DNA of 64,000 nt from Lactuca virosa (taxonomy: Eukaryota; Streptophyta; Magnoliopsida; Asterales; Asteraceae): the NCBI GenBank assembly GCA_928212115.1, contig CAKMRJ010005634.1:126147542-126211541 (forward strand), in the 5' to 3' direction. Below are positions 10,972-21,463 of this stretch, piece by piece. The notes under the pieces were generated by a model. It did not search any database. It saw only the letters and a program-made list of their open reading frames with translations, and was not told where the DNA came from. The translations under genes and the position numbers were made by a program. The first letter of the stretch is position 1. Every line of letters starts with the position of its first letter.

Positions 10972-13302
10972 CTGATGAATCAGGTCTGCAGACCGGTGCT
11001 CAATCGCTCGGTCATAGTGTTTATAGATAATATCTTGGTGTATTCCAAGACCCGAGAGCAGCATGAAGAGCATCTGCGGAAGTTGTTGGGAGTTCTGAGA
11101 CGAGAACGGCTGTACGCCAAGTTCTCGAAGTGTGAGTTTTGGCTACGAGAGGTCCAGTTTCTCGGACATCTCGTTAACCAAGAGGGGATTTGGTCGATCC
11201 GGCCAAAATCGAGGCGGTTATGCAGTGGGAGGTTCTGAAATCTCCCTCAGACATCAGGAGCTTTTTGGGATTGGCAGGGTACCACCGGAGATTCATAATG
11301 GACTCCTCCAAGATTGCGGTACCCCTCACTCGTCTGACGAGGAAGGGGTGGATTTCTGGTGGGGCCCTGAGCAGCAGAGGGCGTTTGAGACCCTTCGACA
11401 GCGGTTGTGCGAGGCCCCAGTCTTGACACTCCCGGAGGGAGTTGAGGATTTTGTGGTGTTCTGTGATGCATCCATCACAACGTTAGGGGCGGTCCTCATG
11501 TAGAGAGGACGAGTGATGGCTTATGCGTCGTGGCAATTGAAGCTGCATGAGACAAGATACCCTACGCATGACTTGGAGCTGGGGGCGGTGGTGTCCGCCC
11601 TCAAGATATGGAGACATTACCTTTACGGGGTCCTTTGCACCATATACACGGACCACAAAAGCTTGAGACATATCATGGATCAGCCAAACCTAAACATGAG
11701 GCAGTACAGGTGGCTGGATGTAGTCAAGGACTACGACTGCGAGATCCTTTACCACCCTAGTAAAGCGAATGTGGTTGCAGATGCTCTGAGCCGCAAGTCA
11801 GCTGGGCCTTCCGCTCCAGCGGTATGTATGAGGATAGCAGTAGACTCTCCGCTTGTGAGTTTGATCAGGGATGCCCAAGTTGAGGGCATGCGACCGGAGA
11901 ATTGGAAGCTGGAGAGGATCAAGGGTGAGAATTCCCGGTTTGTGCAGGATAGTCGGGGATTATTGACCCGATACGGTCGGGTCTGGGTTCCGATGTCTGG
12001 TGGGGTCAGGCAGACGGTCATGGAGGAGGCTCATAAGTCTCATTTTTCTATTCACCCGGGGGCCACCAAGATGTACCCAGATTTGAGTTTGAGCTATTGG
12101 TGGCCGTGCATGAAGCAAGAAATCGCTTGGTACGTCGAGAGGTGCTTGACCTGTAGGATGGTCAAGGCCGAGCATCAGAAGCCGCATGGCAAGCTGCAGC
12201 CCCTGTAGATTCCCATGTGGAAATGGGAACAGATCACGATGGATTTTATACCAAGTTGCCGAGGACGGCTAAGGGGTTTGATACTATATGGGTCATCGTG
12301 GATCGATTGACCAAGAGTGCCCCTTTCTTGGCCATACGGGAGAGCTCATCGGCCGAGAAATTGGCCGACGTGTACGTTCGCGAGATCGTGTCTCACCATG
12401 GGGTTCCCGTTTCTATTGTCTCTGATCGGGATGTCAGGTTTACCTCCCGCTTCTGGCAGAAGTTTCACGAGGAGCTGAGCACACGGTTGCACTTCAGCAC
12501 AGCATTCCATCCGCAGACTGGAGGTCAGAGCGAGCGGACCATTCAGACCCTCGAGGATATGTTGAGAGCGTGTGTCATTGATTTCGGTGGGAGCTGGGAT
12601 TCCCACCTACCGCTTGCAGAGTTCGCCTACAACAACAGCTATCATTCCAGCATTGGCGCCCCGCCATTCGAGCTGTTGTATGGGCGGAAATGTCGCACCC
12701 CGGTCTGTTGGGGTGAGGTTGGTCACAGGGTGATGGGTCGGATGGAGGTGGTCTTGCAGACTACAGAGAAGATTCAGTAGGTTAGACAGCGGCTGCAGAC
12801 CGCTCAGAGTCGGCAGAAGAGTTACACTGACCGACGTCGATCCGAGTTAGAGTTTCAGGTCGGTGACATGGTACTCCTGAAGGTCTCACCCTGGAAGGGC
12901 GTGATCCGCTTCAGGAAGAGAGGAAAATTGGGTCCCCAATATATTGGGCCGTTTAGGATCATTGCCAGGGTTGGCAAGGTGGCTTACAGACTAGATCTGC
13001 CGGAGGAGCTTAGTCGGATCCACAGTACTTTCCACGTTTCGCAGTTGCGAAAGTGCATTGTGGACCCGGAGGTGGTGGTGCCACTGGATGACATTCAGAT
13101 TGATGAGCGCCTGAATTATATTGAGAGGCCGATTGTTGTTTTGGAAAGGAAAGTGAAAGTCCTGCGCAACAAGGAGGTTCCATTGGTAAAGATATAATGG
13201 GAGCATCGTAGGGGATCCGAGTGGACATGGGAGTCGGAGGCTGAGATGCGGGAGCATTACCTAGAGTTATTCGCTACAGCAGACTTCGAGGACGAAGTCT
13301 AA
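10972..13302 (+). pseudogene. chromovirus pol, 5'-truncated (element C)
   Basis: The segment encodes, in order:
- the end of reverse transcriptase (FIDNILVYSK, a degraded FxDD-box tail; QFLGHLV; GYHRRFI);
- RNase H (TDHKSLRHI; NVVADALSRK);
- the integrase zinc-binding region (H, then CLTC) and core (SDRD, then HPQTGGQSERT);
- a tail with GPFRIIARVGKVAYRLDLP and a chromodomain-like end (WEHRRGSEWTWE).
This order and tail match Ty3-gypsy chromoviruses of the Tekay/Del type. Gag, protease and most of reverse transcriptase are gone. The frame is broken by shifts near 11180-11240 and 12210-12245 and by stops at about 11502, 12778 and 13195. It is dead. Confidence 0.9.
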
Positions 13303-13319
13303 GTCAAGTAGGGGAGAAT

Positions 13320-15245
13320 TGTAACATCCCCACCGTCAGGTATTATTAATTTTTCCATTTAGACTTCATGTCTAAGGTCTACTCGACGAGTTGGCGCTTG
13401 ACTCGTCGAGTAGCAGCGGGCCAGGACACGTCAATTAATGAGTGACTCGTCGAGTCGGCATGAGGGACTCGACGAGTAGGAGCTGGCAGTGGAAACCCTA
13501 ATTTTCAGGGTTTTGCACCCTATATATTGGACCATTAGCGCCTCCCACTGTCCTCTATCACCCTCTTGAGACCCAGAAACCCTAATTTCCGTGAGTGAGA
13601 GCTTGGAGAGTGTTTTGGAGCTTTGGGAAGTGACTTTTGTGAAGGAAATTTGTAGATCAAGAGGCTAGCATCAAGATTTATGTGTGGATCCAGAGCCTAC
13701 TTCAGTTTGGGCACGTTTTGGAGGTAACCAGTTGTTACCTTAACCTCTTTTTCTTCTAGAATCATTCATATGTGGAAACTAGGGCTTTCTTTAGTTATTC
13801 ATGAAGGGATTTTGGTATGGGAGCTAGATCTGAAGTTGAAACTTCAGATCTGAACCTCTTTTGAGTCCTAAGTCCATAAAGTTTCCAGCTTTTGCAAGGA
13901 TGAGACTCTCCTATGGTGTAAAGCTCCATTAGAAGCTTAGATTGGTCATTTGGAGCCTTTAGGGCCTTGCATGCTTGTAAAGTTTGCAACTTTACGTGAT
14001 AAACATGCCTTAGAAGCTTGGATCTGTAATCTGGAACCTTGGCATGGCTTGAAAAGTGTCTGCATGGATGAAGGTCTGCAAGGACTCGGCGAGTTGCATA
14101 GTCAACTCGGCGAGTCATATGAAGATGGTCATGAACTCGTCGAGTTGATGAACAAACTCGGCGACTCCGTTGAAGATTGCCTTGAACTTGGCGAGTCATT
14201 CGAAGACTCGGCGAGTCGACTAGGGTTTCTCCCAATTCTTGGACACGTATGAACTCGACGAGTTAAAGGAGAACTCGACGAGCCAATCAAGGATTTCACG
14301 ACTTCTCGAGTTCAGGAAGGACTCGACGAGTCGGTGAACTGCACTCGACGAGTCGAGTCAACATGGACTGTTGACTTTGACTGTGGACTTTGACTTTGAC
14401 CAAGAGTTGACCAGTTGACTTCTGAGGGTATTCTGGTAACTTGGAGATTTATGAAAAAGGGTTTTATGGTAACTATAGGTGGTGGAGTTCGTGTTGGTGA
14501 TCCGGGAGTTGAGCTTTCTAGTTTCAGACGACAGTTGCAAGGTGAGTTATCCTCACTATACTAAGGGGTCTAAGGCACCAAGGCCGACCCATTGGATATG
14601 TTATCCTAGCAGTGTTAGATGTTGAGTATAAGTTAGTGTTGCATGCTAGTAGTTATGCCAGTTAGGTAGACCTGTAGGACTACCTGTGATGTTATATGAT
14701 TATTGCATGCTCAGTGGTTATGTGGGATGTTGTATGTTATGTGGGATGGGTTGAGGTTGTACTGCTCCGTGCGGTAGCCAACAGACCTTAGGAGCATTCC
14801 AGATACGGGCTAAAGGGAGACTCGTACTGTGGGCTCAGGAGCATTCCAGTTACGGGCTAAAGGGAGACTCGTACTGTGGGCTCGGGAGCATTCCAGATAC
14901 GGGCTAAAGGGAGACTCGTACTGTGGGCTCAGGGGTAATCCAGTCTGTAAAGTTGGGGACCCATTACATGTTTTTCAGTTTGTATGATATGTTTATATGG
15001 ATTGTATGTGTATCGGTATTTTGGGGGAACTCACTAAGCTCTCGTGCTTACAGTTTCAGTTTATTGTTTCAGGTACATCAGGGGATCGCGGCAAAGCGAA
15101 GGCGTTATCGTACAGCTCCTCATGTTTTGTCTATGTTTCTGGGAAAACTCTGATATTATACATTTTGAAAACATAGTTGTAATGATTTTTAATGGTTTGA
15201 AATGTTTTTAAAAGTTTAAATTGGTTTGAATTTTTGGGTGTTACA
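13320..15245 (+). mobile_element. 3' LTR of chromovirus element C
   Basis: A purine tract (GTAGGGGAGAAT) precedes TGTAACATCC, and the LTR ends GGGTGTTACA. A TATA-like CTATATATTGG lies near 13520. Palindromes ACTCGNCGAGT occur at 13381, 13401, 13445, 13467 and in a cluster from 14084 to 14353. The segment 12938-14155 is repeated almost exactly at 26041-27258. Confidence 0.9.
14790..14932 (+). repeat. three-copy ~47-bp tandem repeat inside LTR of element C
   Basis: A unit beginning GGAGCATTCCAGATACGGGC and ending in ACTCGTACTGTGGGCTC is repeated three times with very few changes. Confidence 0.85.
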
Positions 15246-15952
15246 TAAATCACCTGCTCACGTCGTGAGCACTGTGCTCACGTCGTGAGCTCTGTCACAG
15301 CCTTGGAGTTCGCGCCCCGAACTTCAGAAATTCATATATTTCGCATACGAGCTCCGTTTTTGACATTTTTTACATGCACGCGTAGGTGAGATTACGATAT
15401 ACAACTCTCGTTTAGACTCCGTCGGCTAATTTTGAATTTATTTTTATTATATTATTTTTAGTAGGCCGGGACAGGAAAAGTCCGCTACTAAATCATAACT
15501 TCTTCATCCGACGTCCGTTTTCGTCTGTCTTTTTACCGTTGAACTACTATCGACGAGATATTTGATTATCGTTTAGATTGTTTCGGCTAGAAATCACTCG
15601 ATCTCAAAATCATAACTTCCTCATATGAAGTCAGATTTGGGTGTTCTTTTCATGCACGCTCTCGGTTTGACAAGCACTACGACTTTCGTTTAGATCACTA
15701 AGGCTAAATATTACTCTATCGTAAATTCACTATTTACGTCGCGCTGTGTCGTGTCGGTTCTGTCGCGAAACTTCGACATGTCATAACTTCTTCATTATAA
15801 CTCGGATTTCGGCATTCTTTATATGTACGGAATCCTTGTAACATATACTACAACTTAGTTAAGATTACTCATTCTAAATAATCTTCCATCAAAAAGTTAT
15901 TTTTGACGCTTATCGTCTCTAAATTGACTAGCCCTGATCTACGGGCGTTACA
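15246..15952 (-). mobile_element. 5' LTR of element A, outer part
   Basis: This continues the LTR interrupted at 4059. It matches about 485-1191 and on the reverse strand starts TGTAACGCCC at 15952. It carries perfect GCTCACGTCGTGAGC palindromes at 15256 and 15276. Roughly 30 bp present in the other LTR (about 456-486) are missing at the junction. Confidence 0.9.
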
Positions 15953-18900
15953 TCTGATGATCTCAAGCCAATGATTGAATGTCTGAAATATTCTCCTATT
16001 GCTCAAGCTCTGACAATAGCGGAAACTGTGCCGCTGGTTCATCTCTCTAAGGCATATTCTTCTACTTTCTACAATCAGGATGAAGGGGTGATTAATTTTG
16101 AAATCGATTCCCATAAAACCTCCATCTCAAAAACCCGATTTTGCAGGTTGTTAGGGTTTTCTTCCACAGAGGGTCATGTTGATCCTGAATCGATTCCCTC
16201 CTCTGCCATTATCGAGATGTTTTTTCAAATGGGTTATCTTGGTGAGATTACACTTTTGTCCAAGTTTAAGAAACCTCATCTTCCAACGATGTGGAATGGT
16301 CTCTTCACTTTGTTATTCAAGAGTTTTTCTAAGCGCATTACTGGGTCAGACAGTGCCAACAAGCTCTTCTGCACGCTAATCTATGGTCTTTACAAGGGTA
16401 TTAACCTGGATTTGGGTCAGTTCTTTGGGCGCAGCTAGTGCAGAGCATACTATCTTCATCAAGGCATTCGTAGATTTCTTGTGCTAGGTTTTGGTATGTT
16501 ATTGTTCAGAGGTCTATCACTCGCCTTCAAATTCAAGTACCAGAAGACTCGGTACTGGCTGCAATTCCAATATTCCATACCAACAACTTCATGGTTTCTG
16601 ATCCTACCAAGTTTGATTTTGTGGGCTCACTTCCGGAAGCCATGCTCCTTCACGTTCCTGCAGAGAATGTGATTATCAACGAATACCGAAAGAAGCCAGT
16701 ACCAGGTCCTCGTCCAATGTCTGATGCGATGTGAAAAGCACTTGAGGAAGGAAATAAGCCTAAAAAGGAGGAAAGCGACAAGTGAAAGTTGGACCTTCAG
16801 AGCATGTTCAAACTCCAAAGAAGAAAGTTAAGAGGGTTGCTCGCAAGTCGAGATCACCCTCACCAGTCGCTCAGGAGGAATCAGAGTCCCGAACCATTTC
16901 CGAAGATATTTAGGCTCGGAACGACAACAATGATACAGGAGCCACTTCGCAACCCATGGTCTCGGAGCCCACTCCCACTCAGTCTACTGCGAAGGTATCA
17001 TCTCCCATTTCCGCTTTAATTCCCATGTCAGATGATTCTTTTCATGTTCCTTCTCCTACTACCACATCTACACCCATCACAATCGCTCATTGTCCCAGTG
17101 TATCTGTTGGTGTTTCGCAACCACAGATCTCGATTGCTCAAACCACTCCCTTATACATTGAATCCACCGTAACAACCACCACTACTACGAGTTCACCTCA
17201 AGTGACTGTCAACGTATCTGATACGGGGGAAAGTGCTTTTGGTGTTACCGTTGCTCCAAGTTCTTCCACCGTCTCGCCTTTAAGAGATGATGATCCTGAT
17301 ACAATCTTTGGTGATGATCGAGATGTTTTTCAAGATTTCCACTACATCCCATTCAAAGTTCACCAGGAGAGTGATGATGATGATGCACCCATGACGAAAG
17401 GGCAGTTCAAGGCCCTCAATGAAAAACTAGATACTCTGCTTGAGTCTTCCAAATCTTCGTCTGATCGCGCATATTCCTTGAGGCTCACAAAGCATTGATT
17501 GGAACTCTCACCAAGGAGCATGCCAAAAGTCTCGATGCTTCTGCAAAAAATGTTGAAAACTCATAAAAGACAGTTCGTGAAACGACCGAAAAAGTCGAAA
17601 AACTATTTGCTGATATTACTCAATTTATGGAGGATTTTCGGAGTTCCTCTGATAAGAACACAGCAGCTGCGAACAAGGTGATCACGAGTCATGGCTCCAC
17701 TCTTCAAACGGAGAAAGAAGCTTTGTCCAAAGTTCGTTCAGAACTCCGAGTGGACAATGCGGAGATGAGTGCCTCCATAGTTTCAAAGATTGAGAAGTTA
17801 CAGGCAGATCTTGTAATTGAGAATAAAATCATGGATAAACTTGCTATGAATACTGAAAAGGTGAAGGTTCTTTCAGTACAAATTGCAAATGCCAACCAGC
17901 AGCTTGATGCTTTAAAGTACGAAAAGGCTGTTCTCAAGAGTTGTGTCGCAGATGTCAACCTTTTCTTGCAAAATCTCGTAGAGACTCGTGACTCGTTGCT
18001 CACAGTCTCAGTTCGCCAACATCTCGCTGACAAACTCAAACCAGTGTTCTTCATGCTTAATCGTATAGAGGGTGTTTCAGAATCTGGGTCTCTTCCGAAA
18101 CAAGGGGGAGAAGCTAAGAAGACATTTGCTGAAGAACCCAAGAAACCAGCTGATGAATCTGGGGAACATAAGCCACAACCAAAACCAAAAGATCAGAAGG
18201 GTAATGAAGCTTTTGGATCGAAAGGAAAAGGTAAAATTGTTGTTGATGATGATGAGGAAGAAGAAGACTTATCAGAAGAGGCTAAGCTCAAAAGGAGGAA
18301 ACATGACAAAGAGCTTGATGAGAATCTGCATGTTGCAAAAGAAGCTAAAGCAGCTGAAAAACAGGCTTGTGAAGCACAGTTTACTCTCAAAACTCAGAAG
18401 GCCCTCTTCCATCCTTGGTCCATGGAGCGGATTCTGAACGAGGCAATTGATAATCTGAATGTTTACTGGTTGGAGCCAGTTGCTTCGTTTGAATTGGAAA
18501 ACACTTTGGAGTCTCAACTTGACTTTCCAATAACTCCGAAGGACTTTTTATTCCGATGTTTTGATAAGATAGAGAAAGCTCCTGATTCGGATAACAATGT
18601 CAATCAATCGCTTTTATCCTTCTATCTTAAACACGGAAAGCCTCAATATCAAACATGGAGTTCGAAGAAGATTACTGTTGTGAAAGTCTTTGGTCCGGTT
18701 GAAACAGAAAGCTTTATTAACGCTCGGTTCAAAGCATCATGAGGAGCAAGCAAATCGATCTTTGAATTCACTCTTGCAGATTTGCCATGCCTTAATCCAT
18801 ATGATTGGATTTCTTTGTTCAATACTTTATCTAAAGATGAACAGAAATTCGAACCCATTGTGGCACATCTGAAAAGGATGTTGGTCTCCTACATTCAAGA

Positions 18901-18967
18901 AATTTGGAAAATGGATGTGGAGATCACGGTTGTACTCCGAAAGAAACCCATTGTGCAACGAAAATAA
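15953..18967 (+). pseudogene. unrecognised ORF of copia-like non-autonomous element D
   Basis: A series of frames on one strand (15971-16438, 16956-17498, 17627-18742, then to 18967) looks like one broken protein. The first part has a globular look (INFEIDSHKTSISKTRFCRL...). The middle is Ser/Thr/Pro-rich and acidic. 17627-18742 (371 aa) is a coiled-coil-like stretch followed by a Lys/Glu-rich segment with a DDDEEEEDLSEE tract and a C-terminal globular part. No reverse transcriptase, protease or integrase motif is seen. Its place before a polypurine tract and LTR makes it part of a retroelement. I do not recognise its function. Stops and shifts show it is decayed, and element A interrupts it on the left. 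Confidence 0.55.
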
Positions 18968-19296
18968 GCTCCGAACGATGTCTCCAAGATAAACTCGGAA
19001 GAATCCAAAAGGACAATTGGAATGTGGCGTTTCAACAAAGTGCTAGAGATGGTACGAATGTTCAGAGGTGTTTGTTCTCCTGATCAGACAAGCATCTTTA
19101 TTCTACAACCTGTCTGAACTATGTTTTAGGGATTACTGAACAATGCGAAGTGAATGATGCTGCAGCTAAGAAGTGCTTCACAGATATGATCAAATGGTAT
19201 ATCACAATTCACAACACTTTTCTTGGCCTGATGCCGAAACTCTTCAAGGTTCAGAAGTGCCAACAACAATGAAGAGTTCCCTTCCTTATTTGACAC

Positions 19297-19622
19297 AAAG
19301 GGGGAGATTGTTGGGTTATTTATTGAGTTGTGTCAAATTTAATATGTATGTATTTAGCCTTTATTAAATGGATTGGGCCTGTTTTGTATGTATTTAGCCT
19401 TTAATACGGATGCTAGGGTTAGGCTATAAATATTGCATGCATGTTTTGTATTAGGGTTAATCGTTCTTGTGATTCCCTACATTGTCTTTACATAAAAGTT
19501 CAAATTGAATTCTTCTAAGGCATTGATTATTAATCATTCAGCACAACTTCGATCATTGTTCTTCTTGGTTGATTTACTTTACTATTTTGAATCTATCGAT
19601 CTACAATTTTATTGTTTCAACA
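19297..19622 (+). mobile_element. polypurine tract and 3' LTR of element D
   Basis: AAAGGGGGAGAT (19297-19308) is followed by TGTTGGGTTA. The repeat ends TTTCAACA at 19622, so it has TGTTG...CAACA ends and is 314 bp long. A TATAAATA-like box is near 19421. This purine tract plus TGTTGG start is characteristic of Ty1-copia-type elements. The 5' LTR is not in the window. Confidence 0.7.
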
Positions 19623-19757
19623 TCTTCCATAGAAATCAAACCCTTGATCTTTATCTCTCATTCGTTCGAACATCACCATATCACTTCTCTTAAAATAAAA
19701 GCCTTAAACACACACTTCCAGACAAAGTTTTTCTTTAATTAAAAAAACGCTCAAAAT

Positions 19758-20362
19758 TAGGGATAAACATATGACCCATTGAGCCGGCCTGGACCGGAAA
19801 AAAAACAGGGACCAGACCCGGACCAAATCGGAAATACATTTAACTGAGTTTTTTCGGTTTAAATTTTTAACAAAAATTGAATTTCCAGGTTTGGACCGGA
19901 CCGTACCCAGAGTGTGTGTTTTTATCCAGATCAGACCATAATCGAAAGGTTTTTTTCTTACGTTATTTAATTATTAAAAATCCTTGAATAAATGAATCAT
20001 CGTAAAAAGGAACATATTAGTTCCGTAAGGCTGGACGGAGTGGCCTCGGCAAGAACCTTAGCGAACACCGGGCCGACCACTCAGCATGTCGAGCTATGCT
20101 CGGCAACTCGGTGGAATATTGTCGAGTTGTTTCTTCTTCCTCCCTTTTTCCCACTTTCCTTCACCCCAACTCGGCAGCCATACCCTCCTCTCTTCTTCGA
20201 TTCTTCTTTTCTTAGCCGGAACTGAGGTGGAGTTCGGCACCACTCCCCTGAGCCTAATACTAAAGCACTAGTCAGTTTTATCATCATCTCTAAAATTAGG
20301 CATTTTCGATTAAATAAATTTTATTTTTGACTACTTTTCCATATCAAAATTATGTTTTTAAT

Positions 20363-20429
<67 letters not shown>

Positions 20430-21147
20430 CTTTTAATAAAAATATATATATATTACGGATTTAGATTTAGGATTTCACACTGAAAATTAATTTCAAAACA
20501 AAGACCAAATCAGAAATCTTTTGAAAAAATATTTCTTTCTTAATTGAATACCACAACAAATTATATTTCTAACAAAAACATATATATTACAGATTTGGAT
20601 TTAGATTTATGAATTCACGAAAAAAAAATTAATTTCAAACCAAAGACCAAATCAGAAATTTTAAAAAAATATTTCTTTCTTTATTGAAACCTGACCAAAA
20701 GAAATCAGAAATAAATTGCTTTAATAGTTCTTACAAGGTATTATTTAGATGAAAAAAAATGTGATAATATTTCGTAATCACAAACTTCAAAAATATCTAA
20801 AATCTACTACAATTTTAAATAAACATATCGAAAATGAAAAATACAAAAAGATATATGTATAATACAGTTAGAAAATCTAATGATACTAATTTAGTATTTT
20901 AAGACTATATTGTTGGGTAAAAGATGTCCGGCAAATAGAATATATGGTTCATATGGTCCAACAAGTTATATGAAGTCCAACAAATATTTAGACAAACAAA
21001 TGTCAATTCTGTCCAAAAACCAAACCATGTTTGGGACCCGGAATCTAGACCCACACACCCTAAAACGGTCCAGTTTCGATCAAGGATACTCAAGACCTTC
21101 GGGTTGGTTCGGTCCGGATCCGGATCCGGCCCGTTGATGCATCCCTA
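19758..21147. mobile_element. hAT-type element upstream of the OXS3-like gene
   Basis: A perfect 8-bp direct repeat CTCAAAAT flanks it (19750-19757 and 21148-21155). The ends are TAGGGATA... and ...GCATCCCTA, an imperfect inverted repeat. Eight-bp duplications with this end type are the mark of hAT transposons. GGACCGG-type sequence lies near both ends, and a (TA)n tract is at about 20366-20428. No transposase is seen, so it is non-autonomous. Confidence 0.8.
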
Positions 21148-21351
21148 CTCAAAATCTTGCCTCGAAAACACAAACCTATATGTCTTTACAACATTATCAT
21201 CCATTTTTTTTTAAGTAATATTAAAAAATGTAAGAAGGTAACAAACACACCTAAGTCAAAGGAAGTCTAATTTCATAAAAAATATATAGTATATATAATA
21301 AATGAAAAACCAGCCGGACAAAAGGTAGGATAAAGAACACACCTATGAGTG

Positions 21352-21359
21352 TATAAATA
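21352..21359 (+). promoter_or_regulatory. probable TATA box of the OXS3-like gene
   Basis: TATAAATA lies 112 bp upstream of the chosen ATG and about 200 bp downstream of the hAT element. It is the best-placed core-promoter motif; the assignment is inference. Confidence 0.5.
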
Positions 21360-21463
21360 CACATAAACACACTGATTTCGGATTCTAAACTGGGGCGCCC
21401 ATTGTTGTCTCTTCCTTTACTACTTCCGTAAAATCCAACATTTTTTTGATTTACATTGATCGG

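Noticed and set aside
13381..14353. The ACTCGNCGAGT pairs as RNA hairpins (stem of 11 with a 9-11-nt loop).
   Set aside because: Any two copies can pair, but the centre bases complement each other in only about five of 17 pairs in the window, close to chance, so RNA stems are not specifically supported. DNA binding fits better.
21446..21463. Upstream start for the OXS3-like protein.
   Set aside because: The in-frame codon at 21446 is TTG; the first ATG is at 21464.
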